Source: an uncultured Clostridia bacterium (GTDB lineage Bacteria; Bacillota; Clostridia; Lachnospirales; Cellulosilyticaceae). Taken from it: a stretch of DNA of 64,000 nucleotides. The notes under the pieces were generated by a model. The model saw nothing but the letters and a program-made list of their open reading frames with translations, ran no database searches and was not told where the DNA came from. Shown here piece by piece: positions 34,682-43,682 of the stretch. The stretch's first letter is position 1. Every line of letters starts with the position of its first letter. The stretch covers positions 1 through 64,000 of the forward strand of contig CAKZUB010000019.1 in assembly GCA_937921505.1 (NCBI GenBank), in the 5' to 3' direction. The position numbers were made by a program, and so were the translations under genes.

Positions 34682-37021
34682 ATGGTATCAAAAACAATAA
34701 AAAATAAAGTTGAACAGTGGTTTGACAAGGATTACAGGTTAACCTTTTATGAACGTATTCAGTACTTAGTAGAGAGTGAACCTTTATTTGAACATCTTGC
34801 TTACGCACCTCGCTATGGCAAGACCTTTGAATACATTCTTCAAAATATTTCAGTATTTATTCAGCCAGGAGAAAAATTGATTGGGTCTGTTAAAGAAGTA
34901 ATTCCAACAGACGAGGAATATAAAAAAGGAGCTGCTTTGACAGAAGAGTGGTGGACTATTCCACTTGAAGAAGTACAGCAAAAAATATCTTGGTTCTACT
35001 CCTATGGATGGCTTAAAAGAAGGGCGCCTTGGTTTTATTCCTTTGGACATATAGGTCTGCTATGGGAAGAAATCTTAACAAAAGGATTAGGCGGGTTTAA
35101 ACAAAAAGCTGAAATAACTTTACAACAAATGGAAGAAACAGATGATCCAGACAAGAAAGCATTTTTAGAAGGAACCATCATTTGTTATGATGCAATGAGT
35201 CAGTTTATTTTAAGATATGCCGAATGTGTCAGCAAAGAAATTGAAAAATGCAGTGATGAAGCCAGAAAAAGTGAACTCGAAAAGATAGAAGTGATATGTA
35301 AAAACATCAGTTATAATGCACCTGAAAGTTTGCAGGAAGCTTTACAGTTATTATGGTTTATTACATTAATGTTTATGAAGGTTGCTGGCTGTGGCGTGTT
35401 AGATTATGCCCGCATGGATCAGTATTTACATCCTTTCTATAAAGCAGATATAGAAAAGGGAACGCTTACTAGAGAAGAAGCACTCAGTCTCATTGTTGAG
35501 TTCTTCTACAAAAACAATGAAATTATGGCACCGGCAGATCATATGTCACAGGAAAATGAAGCTGTATTATATAGTCTGGAAGTAGCATACGATGACCCTA
35601 ACTACATTATTCTTGGGGGATTATTAGAAGGCGATAAACCAGGTGTTAATGAAGTGACTCATTTATTTATTGAAGCAGCGCATGCACTAAAACTAAGAAA
35701 TCCATTTATTGTAGTCAGATATTATGATGGGATAGAAGAAGCTTTTTGGTATAAAGTATGTGAAGCTATGAGAGATAATGCAACTATAGTTATTTATAAT
35801 GATATGACTATGATAGAAGCGCTGCAGAGATACGGCATTGAAAAGTCAGATGCTTATGAGTACGGCTTTTACGGCTGTAATGACCCACATATTGCAGGCA
35901 TACAAAGCGGACTTAGGCAACTATGGTTTAACTTAGTGCTGCCGCTGGTTTTAGCACTTAATGAGGGGAAAAACCCATTAGCCTATGATAATGATATAGA
36001 TCATAACGAGTCTTTATACACTTTGGAAGATAGAATGATTGGCTTGCTCACGTATCCTTATTCAGGCATAAAAACAATGCCAGTTAAAGAAATGAAAAGT
36101 ATGGATGATCTTTTACAAGCGTATAGAATGCAACTGCGTTTTCTCATTGAAAAATACAGAGAAGCTTTTGAAAAAGATATTGCCCTGGAAAAAGAACATA
36201 ATAAAGGGCGAATTAGAATTGAAGACTGTTTCCTAGAAGGCACTATAGAAAATCAAATAACTTGGAATGAGGGTGGAACGAAATACCATCATGTTATTGT
36301 ACAGGCAAGCGGGCTTGCAACAGTTATTGATTCTGTAGCTTCAATAAAGAAACTTGTCTTTGGGGAACAATCAATTACATTAGAAGAACTGGTTAATACC
36401 CTGAATAATAATTATCAGAATAACCCTGATTTACAAGTGGAACTAAAAAATAAGGGTGATAAATTTGGCAATGATATTGACTGGGTAGACGCGTTTGCTA
36501 AGCAGATTATTGATATTTTCTGCGACGAAATTGAAAATGTTAATCAAGAACAATACACTTATTGGTTCCTGCCTACATTATCTTCTGACAGAGCCTTCAC
36601 CACTATGGGTGAAATAATAGATGCAACGCCAGACGGCAGGGGAAAATGTGACGGCATCAGCGAAAACCAATCCCCAAGCCTTGGAGCTGACCAAAGTGGT
36701 TTAACTGCCCTATTAAACTCAGTTTCAAAAATACCGTTTAACCGTATCACTGGAGGACCGCTAAATATTAGGATCCATCCTTCAGCAGTAAAAGGTGAGA
36801 AAGGCTTAGAAGTTTTGCAAGCGACATTTAGAACTTTTTTTCAAGACAGAGGTTTACAAATTCAGCTTAATGTTGTAAGTAAAGAAGAGTTGTTAGAAGC
36901 TCAGAAGAAGCCTGATAAATATAAGAATTTATGTGTAAGAGTGACAGGGTACAGTGCTTATTTTGTCCAAATGGGCAAGAAAGCACAGGATGAACTTATT
37001 AACCGTACAGAGATGCAATAG
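34682..37021 (+). CDS. glycyl radical enzyme of the pyruvate formate-lyase superfamily, unknown substrate
   Basis: Oxygen-sensitive radical enzyme of about 779 residues. The C-terminal glycyl radical site is VRVTGYSAYF with Gly756. The thiyl cysteine is most likely Cys399 in GFYGCNDPHIAG. Known dehydratase, decarboxylase and lyase members usually have GCVE there, and pyruvate formate-lyase has a Cys-Cys pair. Cys-Asn-Asp is therefore unusual and points to a different chemistry or substrate. ATG 34682 follows AAAGGGAGG, and the in-frame TTG 34655 is upstream of that site. It probably cleaves or dehydrates an intermediate of the sugar pathway. It has been lost from copy B, leaving a short remnant there. 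Confidence 0.9.
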   Translation: MVSKTIKNKVEQWFDKDYRLTFYERIQYLVESEPLFEHLAYAPRYGKTFEYILQNISVFIQPGEKLIGSVKEVIPTDEEYKKGAALTEEWWTIPLEEVQQKISWFYSYGWLKRRAPWFYSFGHIGLLWEEILTKGLGGFKQKAEITLQQMEETDDPDKKAFLEGTIICYDAMSQFILRYAECVSKEIEKCSDEARKSELEKIEVICKNISYNAPESLQEALQLLWFITLMFMKVAGCGVLDYARMDQYLHPFYKADIEKGTLTREEALSLIVEFFYKNNEIMAPADHMSQENEAVLYSLEVAYDDPNYIILGGLLEGDKPGVNEVTHLFIEAAHALKLRNPFIVVRYYDGIEEAFWYKVCEAMRDNATIVIYNDMTMIEALQRYGIEKSDAYEYGFYGCNDPHIAGIQSGLRQLWFNLVLPLVLALNEGKNPLAYDNDIDHNESLYTLEDRMIGLLTYPYSGIKTMPVKEMKSMDDLLQAYRMQLRFLIEKYREAFEKDIALEKEHNKGRIRIEDCFLEGTIENQITWNEGGTKYHHVIVQASGLATVIDSVASIKKLVFGEQSITLEELVNTLNNNYQNNPDLQVELKNKGDKFGNDIDWVDAFAKQIIDIFCDEIENVNQEQYTYWFLPTLSSDRAFTTMGEIIDATPDGRGKCDGISENQSPSLGADQSGLTALLNSVSKIPFNRITGGPLNIRIHPSAVKGEKGLEVLQATFRTFFQDRGLQIQLNVVSKEELLEAQKKPDKYKNLCVRVTGYSAYFVQMGKKAQDELINRTEMQ

Positions 37022-37061
37022 TCTGTTTATCTAGTAAGGTTAAAAACAAGGAGGAATAAAG

Positions 37062-38117
37062 ATGAAAGCAGCAGTTTATTATGGCGTTCAAGATATTAGA
37101 ATAGAAGAAATGGATAAGCCTCAAATAAATCAAGATGAGATTCTTATTAAAGTAAAAGCATGTGCCGTATGTGGTACGGATATTCGTATTTATAATTATG
37201 GTCATTTTAAAATACCAGAAGGTGATAAAAGAATACTAGGCCATGAAATAGCAGGAGAAATAGCAGAAGTAGGAACTAATGTTAAAGGATATCATGTAGG
37301 ACAAAGAGTAGTTGTACCTCCAAACGTTGGGTGTGGGGATTGCAAAATGTGCAAACAGGGCTTCAATCAATTATGTTCAGACTATGAAGCCTTTGGAATC
37401 AGCTGGAACGGTGGATTTGCTGAATATATGAAAGTACCGGCTCACGCAGTTCAGTCGGGGAATGTTATTCATATCCCTGAAAGCTTATCTTACGAAGAAG
37501 CAGCATTATGTGAACCATTATCTTGCTGCTACAATAGCTATAAGGCAGTAGATACTAAACCAGGTGAAAGTGTAGTTATTATAGGTGCAGGGCCTATAGG
37601 TGTGCTTCATGCAATGATTAATAAGATTGCTGGGGCAACAAAAGTAATGATGGTTGATATTATAGACAGCAGATTAGAAGAAGTAAGAGTACTTGGGGTT
37701 GCAGATGTACTTATTAATTCACAAACTGAAGACTTGCAAACAAGAATACTTCAAGAAACAAATGGACTTGGGGCAGATATAGTGATAACAGCAAATAGTG
37801 TACCGGCTATTCAGCAGGTTGCTTTAGAAATAGCAGCAGTACATGGAAGAATCAGTCTTTTTGGGGGCATGCCAAAGGGAAAAGAGCATGTAACACTTAA
37901 TACAAATCTTATCCATTATAAAGAATTAAAAGTGGTTGGAACAACTGGATCTAGTTTACAGCACGTTATAGATTCAATTGCAATTGCTGCATCAGACCGA
38001 ATGGATTTAAAACCTGTTGTAACTGGAAGATTTAAAATTGATGAGGCTAAAGAGGCTTTTGCTTACGCAGCCAGTGGAGCTGGTTTAAAAGCTATTATTG
38101 TCAGTGATGATTTATAA
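37062..38117 (+). CDS. zinc-dependent medium-chain dehydrogenase 1, copy A
   Basis: A 351-residue MDR-family alcohol dehydrogenase of the sorbitol/threonine dehydrogenase type. The catalytic zinc site starts with CAVCGTD and GHEIAGE. The structural zinc cysteines are in CGDCKMCKQGFNQLC. The NAD loop is VIIGAGPIGVLHAM. The likely reaction is oxidation of a secondary alcohol of a sugar, polyol or sugar phosphate. It follows the glycyl radical gene and is intact in both cluster copies. Confidence 0.9.
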   Translation: MKAAVYYGVQDIRIEEMDKPQINQDEILIKVKACAVCGTDIRIYNYGHFKIPEGDKRILGHEIAGEIAEVGTNVKGYHVGQRVVVPPNVGCGDCKMCKQGFNQLCSDYEAFGISWNGGFAEYMKVPAHAVQSGNVIHIPESLSYEEAALCEPLSCCYNSYKAVDTKPGESVVIIGAGPIGVLHAMINKIAGATKVMMVDIIDSRLEEVRVLGVADVLINSQTEDLQTRILQETNGLGADIVITANSVPAIQQVALEIAAVHGRISLFGGMPKGKEHVTLNTNLIHYKELKVVGTTGSSLQHVIDSIAIAASDRMDLKPVVTGRFKIDEAKEAFAYAASGAGLKAIIVSDDL

Positions 38118-38137
38118 AAATTTGGAGGGAAAATAAA

Positions 38138-39193
38138 ATGACTAATATGAAAGCAGCAGTACTTCATGCACCAGGTGATTTAAGAATTGAAGATGTAAAT
38201 AAACCTAAAATCACCAATAAAAATGATGTACTTATTAATATTAAAGCCGCTGGAATCTGTGGTTCAGACTTAGACAGAGTACTCCATACAGGCACTTATA
38301 AGTTTCCGACAATACCAGGACATGAGTTTTGCGGAATTATCGAGGCTAAAGGAGATCATGTCAAAGGATTAAAAATTGGAGATAAAGTTGTTGTGGCTCC
38401 TATGCTGCCATGTATGAAGTGTGAGTCCTGTGCCAGAGGAAATTATGGCCAATGTGAAGATTATGATTTTATCGGTTCAAGACGTGACGGAGCTTTTGCA
38501 GAATATGTTGTAGCACCAGAGGTAAATGTTTTAAAGATGCCGTCTAATGTATCTTTTGAAGAAGGCGCTGTTGTAGAACCTGCTGCAGTAACCCTCCATG
38601 GCATGAGAAAAGTCAAAATCAATCCAGGAGAAACAGTTGTTGTATTAGGCTGCGGACCTATAGGGCAAATCGCCGTGCAATTTGCAAAAATAATGGGGGC
38701 AACTAAGGTTATTGCAGTTGATATTGTGGATGAAAAATTAAGTGAAGTAACAAAACTAGGTGCAGACATAACAATAAACTCTATGAAAGAAGATGCAGTT
38801 GAAGCAATTAAAAATGTTACAGACGGCAAAGGTGCAGATGTAACGATAGAGACTGCAGGTTCTAATATTACTCAGGAGCAAAGCCTAAGAGCTACTAAAA
38901 ACCTCGGTAGGATTTTGTTATTGGGGACAGCCCATAAAGATGTGGTTTTTCCTCCTAAAAGTTTTGAAAGAATTGTAAGAGGAGAGCTTGAACTTGTTGG
39001 TTCTTGGAATAGCTATTCAGCGCCTTTCCCAGGTATTGAATGGAAAGCAACAATGGATTTTATTAATTCAGGACAATTAAAAGTCAAACCACTCATTACT
39101 CATAGATTCAATCTTGAAGAGACAGCAGAAGTATTTGGTAAACTTAAAAATAGAGAGCTGAATTTTAATAAGATTATAATCTTTAATAAATAA
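38138..39193 (+). CDS. zinc-dependent medium-chain dehydrogenase 2, copy A
   Basis: Another 351-residue MDR dehydrogenase, clearly distinct from its neighbour and closer in look to galactitol-1-phosphate 5-dehydrogenases. It has CGSDLDRVLHTG and GHEFCG for catalytic zinc, CMKCESCARGNYGQC for structural zinc, and VVLGCGPIGQIAVQFAK for NAD. It is the last gene of copy A. The equivalent gene in copy B is a deleted pseudogene, so this function is either dispensable there or supplied by this copy. Confidence 0.88.
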   Translation: MTNMKAAVLHAPGDLRIEDVNKPKITNKNDVLINIKAAGICGSDLDRVLHTGTYKFPTIPGHEFCGIIEAKGDHVKGLKIGDKVVVAPMLPCMKCESCARGNYGQCEDYDFIGSRRDGAFAEYVVAPEVNVLKMPSNVSFEEGAVVEPAAVTLHGMRKVKINPGETVVVLGCGPIGQIAVQFAKIMGATKVIAVDIVDEKLSEVTKLGADITINSMKEDAVEAIKNVTDGKGADVTIETAGSNITQEQSLRATKNLGRILLLGTAHKDVVFPPKSFERIVRGELELVGSWNSYSAPFPGIEWKATMDFINSGQLKVKPLITHRFNLEETAEVFGKLKNRELNFNKIIIFNK

Positions 39194-39248
39194 AAAGCAC
39201 AAAAGCTATCTATTTATTGGTAGGTAAACTTAATATTGAAATGTAGAG

Positions 39249-39288
39249 GTAGCTAAGATAACTAAAAAATATCTTAGCTGCTTTTTTT
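39249..39288 (+). terminator. terminator at the end of cluster A
   Basis: A 12-bp stem (39249-39260 with 39270-39281, core AGCTAAGATA / TATCTTAGCT) is followed by T7. It separates the two cluster copies transcriptionally. Confidence 0.88.
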
Positions 39289-39321
39289 ATTGGGCTTAAA
39301 AGAAACGAGTATAAGCCAATA

Positions 39322-39350
39322 TTGCTAATAGTAATAAGTATAATTATAAG
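39322..39350 (+). promoter_or_regulatory. putative promoter of cluster B
   Basis: TTGCTA (39322-39327), 17 bases, then TATAAG (39345-39350). Unlike the copy A promoter, no ATGTAATTACAT palindrome is visible here, so cluster B may have escaped that repressor. Confidence 0.45.
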
Positions 39351-39390
39351 CAGAAATACAGAATATAAGATATGGAATAGGAGGAAAAAA

Positions 39391-40332
39391 ATGAGTAATA
39401 AAATATTAATAACACCAAAGTCTTTTAAGACCTACAAAGAAAAAGCCTATTTAATGCTTAAACAGAATGGATTTGAAGTTATTGAAAATACGCTTGGACG
39501 TACAATGACAGAAGAAGAAATTATTCAAGTTGCTGGTGAAGGGATAGTAGGCATTATTATAGGTATTGATCCACTGCCAGCAAGAGTACTTGAGAAATGT
39601 AAGGATTTAAAAGCTATTTCAAAGTACGGCGTAGGGATGGATAATATCGCTTTAAATAAAGCTAAAGAATTAGGTGTTAAAGTAAATAATGCAGTAGGCA
39701 CAAATAATGTTTCAGTTGGAGAACTTGCAATAGGTTTAATGTTTGCGATAGGCAGAAATATACCAAGAAATACATCAGATGTTAAAGAAGGCAGATGGGA
39801 CAGAAAAATAGGGGTAGAGCTTACAGATAAGAAACTTGGTCTTATCGGAGGAGGCTTAATAGGCAAAGAAGTTGCTAAAAGAGCAGTTGGACTTCAAATG
39901 AAAGTATCTGTTTTTGATCCTTACTTTAATGATGAAGCATTCTTAAGTCAGTATAGTATAGACAGATGCTACGACATAGAGGAACTTTATAAAGAATCTG
40001 ACATTATCTCACTTCATCTGCCAGTTACAAAAGATACGAAAGAACTTATGAACAAAGATGTTTTTAGCAAGATGAAATCTTCAGCTCTTCTTATTAATAC
40101 TTCAAGAGGTGAACTAGTTAATGAAAATGATCTCTATGATGCGCTTGTAAATGGAGAAATAGCTGGTGCAGCTCAGGATGTATTTTCATCAGAACCTCCA
40201 GCTAAAGAAGAAAAGCTATTATCTTTAGATAACTTTATTCTTACATCTCATATAGGAGCCTTTACAAATGAAGCAGTAGAGAAAATGGTGATTACTTCTA
40301 CTCAAAATCTACTAGATATGCTGTTAGCTTAA
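39391..40332 (+). CDS. D-isomer 2-hydroxyacid dehydrogenase, copy B
   Basis: Near-identical partner of the gene at 11147-12088, with the same catalytic Arg, Glu and His motifs (NTSRGELVNE, DVFSSEPP, TSHIGAF). It is 313 residues long. ATG 39391 follows AGGAGG with ideal spacing and is preferred over longer in-frame starts that reach back into the promoter. First gene of cluster B. Confidence 0.88.
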   Translation: MSNKILITPKSFKTYKEKAYLMLKQNGFEVIENTLGRTMTEEEIIQVAGEGIVGIIIGIDPLPARVLEKCKDLKAISKYGVGMDNIALNKAKELGVKVNNAVGTNNVSVGELAIGLMFAIGRNIPRNTSDVKEGRWDRKIGVELTDKKLGLIGGGLIGKEVAKRAVGLQMKVSVFDPYFNDEAFLSQYSIDRCYDIEELYKESDIISLHLPVTKDTKELMNKDVFSKMKSSALLINTSRGELVNENDLYDALVNGEIAGAAQDVFSSEPPAKEEKLLSLDNFILTSHIGAFTNEAVEKMVITSTQNLLDMLLA

Positions 40333-40351
40333 AGCTGAAAGGAGTATGACC

Positions 40352-41305
40352 ATGAATCAATCTATCATAACTGTAAAGGGAGAACTTCCAAGCGGTGAGC
40401 TCGGATTCTGTCATAGTCATGAACATCTTTTTCTTTTAGAAGGACAATCGGCTAAGATAAACAAGGCACTAAGAATAGATGACTATGATAAAACTCTTGA
40501 AGAGATTCTATTATTTAAAAGACTAGGCGGAAAGAGCATTGTCGATGCCCAGCCTGTAGGATGCGGCAGAATGGCTGAGCTTCTTTATAAAGTTTCAGCA
40601 GAAACAGACGTTAACATTGTAGCTTCTACAGGATTTCATAAACTTATCTTTTACCCCAAAAGCCATTGGATTCACAGTATGTCAGAAGAAGAGCTGACTA
40701 AGCTTTTTGTAAGTGAACTACAAACAGGCATGCATGCAAGCGGTGATAAAGAACTTGGTGAAAGACTAGCAGCTAGAGCAGGCATTATTAAAACAGCAGT
40801 AGATACAGCGGGGATGACTAAGGAGTATCAGAAGCTTTTTAGAGCAGCAGCAAAGGCGTCACTTCAAACAGGCGCACCTATCATGAGCCACTCAGAAACA
40901 AGAACAGGTTTAGAACAGGTGAAGTTTTTAAGTGATGAGGGTGTTATGCCAGAATCTATGATCATCTGCCATATAGACAGAAGTATTGATGATTTTACTT
41001 ATCAGCTAGAGGTAGCTAAAACTGGAGTTTATATGGAACTAGATACTATAGGAAGATTTAAATACCACTCAGATGAAGATGAAGTAAAGCTAATCCTTAA
41101 ACTTATTGAAGCTGGTTATGAAGACAAGATATTAATCGGCCTTGATGTAACAAGAGAGAGATTAAAGAGCTACGGCGGAGAAATAGGACTAGATTATATT
41201 ATAGAAAATTTTATGCCATTATTAAAGCAGCACGGCATAACAGATGAGCAAATTAAAAAGTTTACAACACTTAATCCATCAAAAGCTTTTCAGAGAAGGC
41301 AGTAG
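40352..41305 (+). CDS. phosphotriesterase-like hydrolase, probable sugar lactonase, copy B
   Basis: Homologue of the 12109-13062 gene with all metal ligands kept (HEHL, GIIKTAVD, MSHSE, ICHIDRS, IGLDVTR). ATG 40352 is preferred over ATG 40346, which is one base from the GGAG ribosome site and has no counterpart in copy A. The most diverged part against copy A is near residues 120-140 and the C-terminus, away from the active site. Confidence 0.85.
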   Translation: MNQSIITVKGELPSGELGFCHSHEHLFLLEGQSAKINKALRIDDYDKTLEEILLFKRLGGKSIVDAQPVGCGRMAELLYKVSAETDVNIVASTGFHKLIFYPKSHWIHSMSEEELTKLFVSELQTGMHASGDKELGERLAARAGIIKTAVDTAGMTKEYQKLFRAAAKASLQTGAPIMSHSETRTGLEQVKFLSDEGVMPESMIICHIDRSIDDFTYQLEVAKTGVYMELDTIGRFKYHSDEDEVKLILKLIEAGYEDKILIGLDVTRERLKSYGGEIGLDYIIENFMPLLKQHGITDEQIKKFTTLNPSKAFQRRQ

Positions 41306-41345
41306 ATAAATAGAAGCATTTAAAAAAAGATAAGGAGAATACGTT

Positions 41346-41990
41346 ATGAACAAGTGGAAAGTTATTAATCGTATTACAGACGCAGGACTCGTTGTCGTAG
41401 TAAGGGCAGACGACGGAGAGCAAGCTAAAAGAATTACAGAGGCATGCCTAAAAGGTGGAGCCGCAGCTATTGAGATTACTTATACTGTACCAGGAGCTAC
41501 TAAGATTATTGAAGAACTTGCTAAAGAGTATAAGGGAGACATCATTATTGGAGCAGGAACAGTACTAGATCCAGAAACAGCAAGAGCAGCTATTTTAGCT
41601 GGAGCAGAATACGTAGTTAGTCCCTACTTAAGCGTACCTGTTGTGAAGTTATGTAATAGATATCAAGTACCTTGTATGCCTGGTGTTATGACAATAGAAG
41701 GCGTAGTTGAAGCAATGGAGGCGGGAGCAGATATTCTTAAAGTATTCCCAGGAGAAGCTTTTGGACCTAAGATTATTAAAGCAATAAAAGGACCTTTGCC
41801 ACAAGCTAATATGATGCCTACTGGCGGAGTAAGTATAGATAATGTAGGCGAATGGATTAAAGCAGGAGCTGTGGCAGTAGGTGCAGGAGGTAGTTTAATT
41901 GCAGGAGCAAAAACAGGTGATTATGAAAGCATAACAAATTTATCAAGACAATTTGTAGAAAAAATCAAAGAAGCTAGAGCGAGCCTATAA
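41346..41990 (+). CDS. KDPG/KHG-type aldolase, copy B
   Basis: Only four residues of 214 differ from the copy A enzyme (positions near 12, 92, 172 and 213), and long stretches are identical at the DNA level. The Schiff-base Lys132 and Glu near 43 are kept. This is far closer than the flanking genes, which suggests recent gene conversion or strong constraint. Confidence 0.93.
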   Translation: MNKWKVINRITDAGLVVVVRADDGEQAKRITEACLKGGAAAIEITYTVPGATKIIEELAKEYKGDIIIGAGTVLDPETARAAILAGAEYVVSPYLSVPVVKLCNRYQVPCMPGVMTIEGVVEAMEAGADILKVFPGEAFGPKIIKAIKGPLPQANMMPTGGVSIDNVGEWIKAGAVAVGAGGSLIAGAKTGDYESITNLSRQFVEKIKEARASL

Positions 41991-42067
41991 GTCTATAAGC
42001 CTATAGGCGTATAAAATAAACAGTAAATAATAAAACTATAAAAATTAAAAAGAAAGAGGTATTAGCT

Positions 42068-42637
42068 ATGATTATGAAACCATTTTTATCAGACTTCGAT
42101 TTAAAAACAGGTGCAACGAATGAAAAAGTAACTTCAAGATATGCAGAGAATATGAAAGGTATGTTTGCAGATGATGCAGCACTTGAAGAATTGGTAAAAT
42201 CAGGGAATTCTAAGATTTATGACTTTACTGAAATGGGATTTGAAGAAGTAATGCAAGACTTATTATATGGAACAAGTATTACTTATCCTGGTAAAGTAGG
42301 CAATGAATACTTTATGACAAAAGGACATTTCCATACAATACTAGATACAGCAGAAGTATACTACTGTTTAAGCGGAGAAGGCTATATGTTAATGGAAACA
42401 CCAGAAGGTGAGTGGGCAGCAGAAAAATTATCAGCAGGAAAAGCTGTATATGTTCCAGCAAGATGGGCACATAGAAGCATCAATACAGGCAATACACCAC
42501 TTATTACTTTCTTCTGCTTTAGAGCAGATGCAGGTCATGACTATGGCACAATTGAAACAAAAGGTTTCAGAAAGTTAATCGTTGAACAAGACGGTAAACC
42601 AGTTATTATAGATAATCCAAAGTGGAGATCAGAATAA
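42068..42637 (+). CDS. cupin-type phosphoglucose isomerase, copy B
   Basis: Homologue of 13828-14397 with the same metal-site residues (His87, His89, Glu96, His135). The last two thirds are almost identical to copy A at the DNA level, while the first 70 codons are clearly more diverged. That is a sharp change within one gene. Confidence 0.92.
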   Translation: MIMKPFLSDFDLKTGATNEKVTSRYAENMKGMFADDAALEELVKSGNSKIYDFTEMGFEEVMQDLLYGTSITYPGKVGNEYFMTKGHFHTILDTAEVYYCLSGEGYMLMETPEGEWAAEKLSAGKAVYVPARWAHRSINTGNTPLITFFCFRADAGHDYGTIETKGFRKLIVEQDGKPVIIDNPKWRSE

Positions 42638-42693
42638 TATAACAAACTAAATATAAGATAGCTAATATCTAAAATGATATAGGAGGGTACAAA

Positions 42694-43641
42694 ATGAGCG
42701 TTATATTACCAGCAAAAGCTACGCAGCCAACATTTTATTTTATAGGAGTTACAACAACAAAGTCATCTATTATGAAAGTATTTCCAGAATGGGCAAAAGC
42801 ACTAGGTCTTAAAGATGCTGTAATTAAAGGTATTGACATGGAAATCCATGCGCCTAACCAAGACTATATAGATGTAGTTAACTTTATTAAAAATGATGAG
42901 TTGTCTTTAGGAGCACTTGTAACAACGCATAAGTTAGATTTATTTGAAGCAGCATATGATTTATTTGATTATTTAGATCCACATGCTCTAAGATTCAGAG
43001 AATTATCATGCATTTCAAAACGTGATGGTAAGCTAAGAGGCCATGCTAAAGACCCTATTTCAAGTGGACTTGCAATGGAAGCTTTTATTCCAGAAAACTT
43101 CTGGAAAGACCATGGCGGAGAAGTATTTATTATGGGAGCTGGCGGAAGCGCACTTGCAATCAGCTCATATTTAACACAAGAAAAGTTTGGTGAAAATATA
43201 CCTGGTAAGATTGTAATTACAAACAGAAGTCAGCCAAGACTTGATGAAGCAAAAGAAAAGTTACAAGGTATAAATGATAATGTAGTATTTGAGTATTTAT
43301 TAGCAGCTACAGCAGAAGAAAATGACAGACATTTAAAAGACATCAGACCTTACGCATTAGTTATTAATGCAACAGGACTTGGAAAAGACAGACCAGGTTC
43401 ACCTTTAACTGATAATGTTGTATATCCAGAAAATAGCTTGGTATGGGAGCTTAACTATAGAGGAGACTTAATCTTTATGTATCAGGCACAAGATCAGGCA
43501 AAAGAAAAAAACCTTACAATCGAAGACGGATGGATTTACTTTATCCATGGTTGGACACAAGTTATTGCAGAAGTTTTTGATGTTGATATCACTGGAGAAA
43601 GACTGGATCAATGTGAGAAAATCGCAATGACACTTAGATAA
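42694..43641 (+). CDS. shikimate dehydrogenase-like oxidoreductase, copy B
   Basis: Homologue of 14537-15484 with the same atypical substrate motif (GVTTTKSSIMKVFP), Lys80 and KDP-type Asp120. The divergence is mostly in the NAD domain, residues 190-225. It is followed after 41 bases by the glycerol-dehydrogenase-like gene. In copy A that interval holds the hydrogenase fusion and a second kinase. Confidence 0.82.
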   Translation: MSVILPAKATQPTFYFIGVTTTKSSIMKVFPEWAKALGLKDAVIKGIDMEIHAPNQDYIDVVNFIKNDELSLGALVTTHKLDLFEAAYDLFDYLDPHALRFRELSCISKRDGKLRGHAKDPISSGLAMEAFIPENFWKDHGGEVFIMGAGGSALAISSYLTQEKFGENIPGKIVITNRSQPRLDEAKEKLQGINDNVVFEYLLAATAEENDRHLKDIRPYALVINATGLGKDRPGSPLTDNVVYPENSLVWELNYRGDLIFMYQAQDQAKEKNLTIEDGWIYFIHGWTQVIAEVFDVDITGERLDQCEKIAMTLR

Positions 43642-43682
43642 TTAATAAATCTAGAAAATTTATACTTTAGAGGAGAAAAAGC

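Noticed and set aside
39193-39391. Mobile element junction between the two cluster copies
   Set aside because: The region holds a terminator, a small inverted repeat and a promoter only. I found no transposase, integrase or flanking direct repeats that would explain the duplication.
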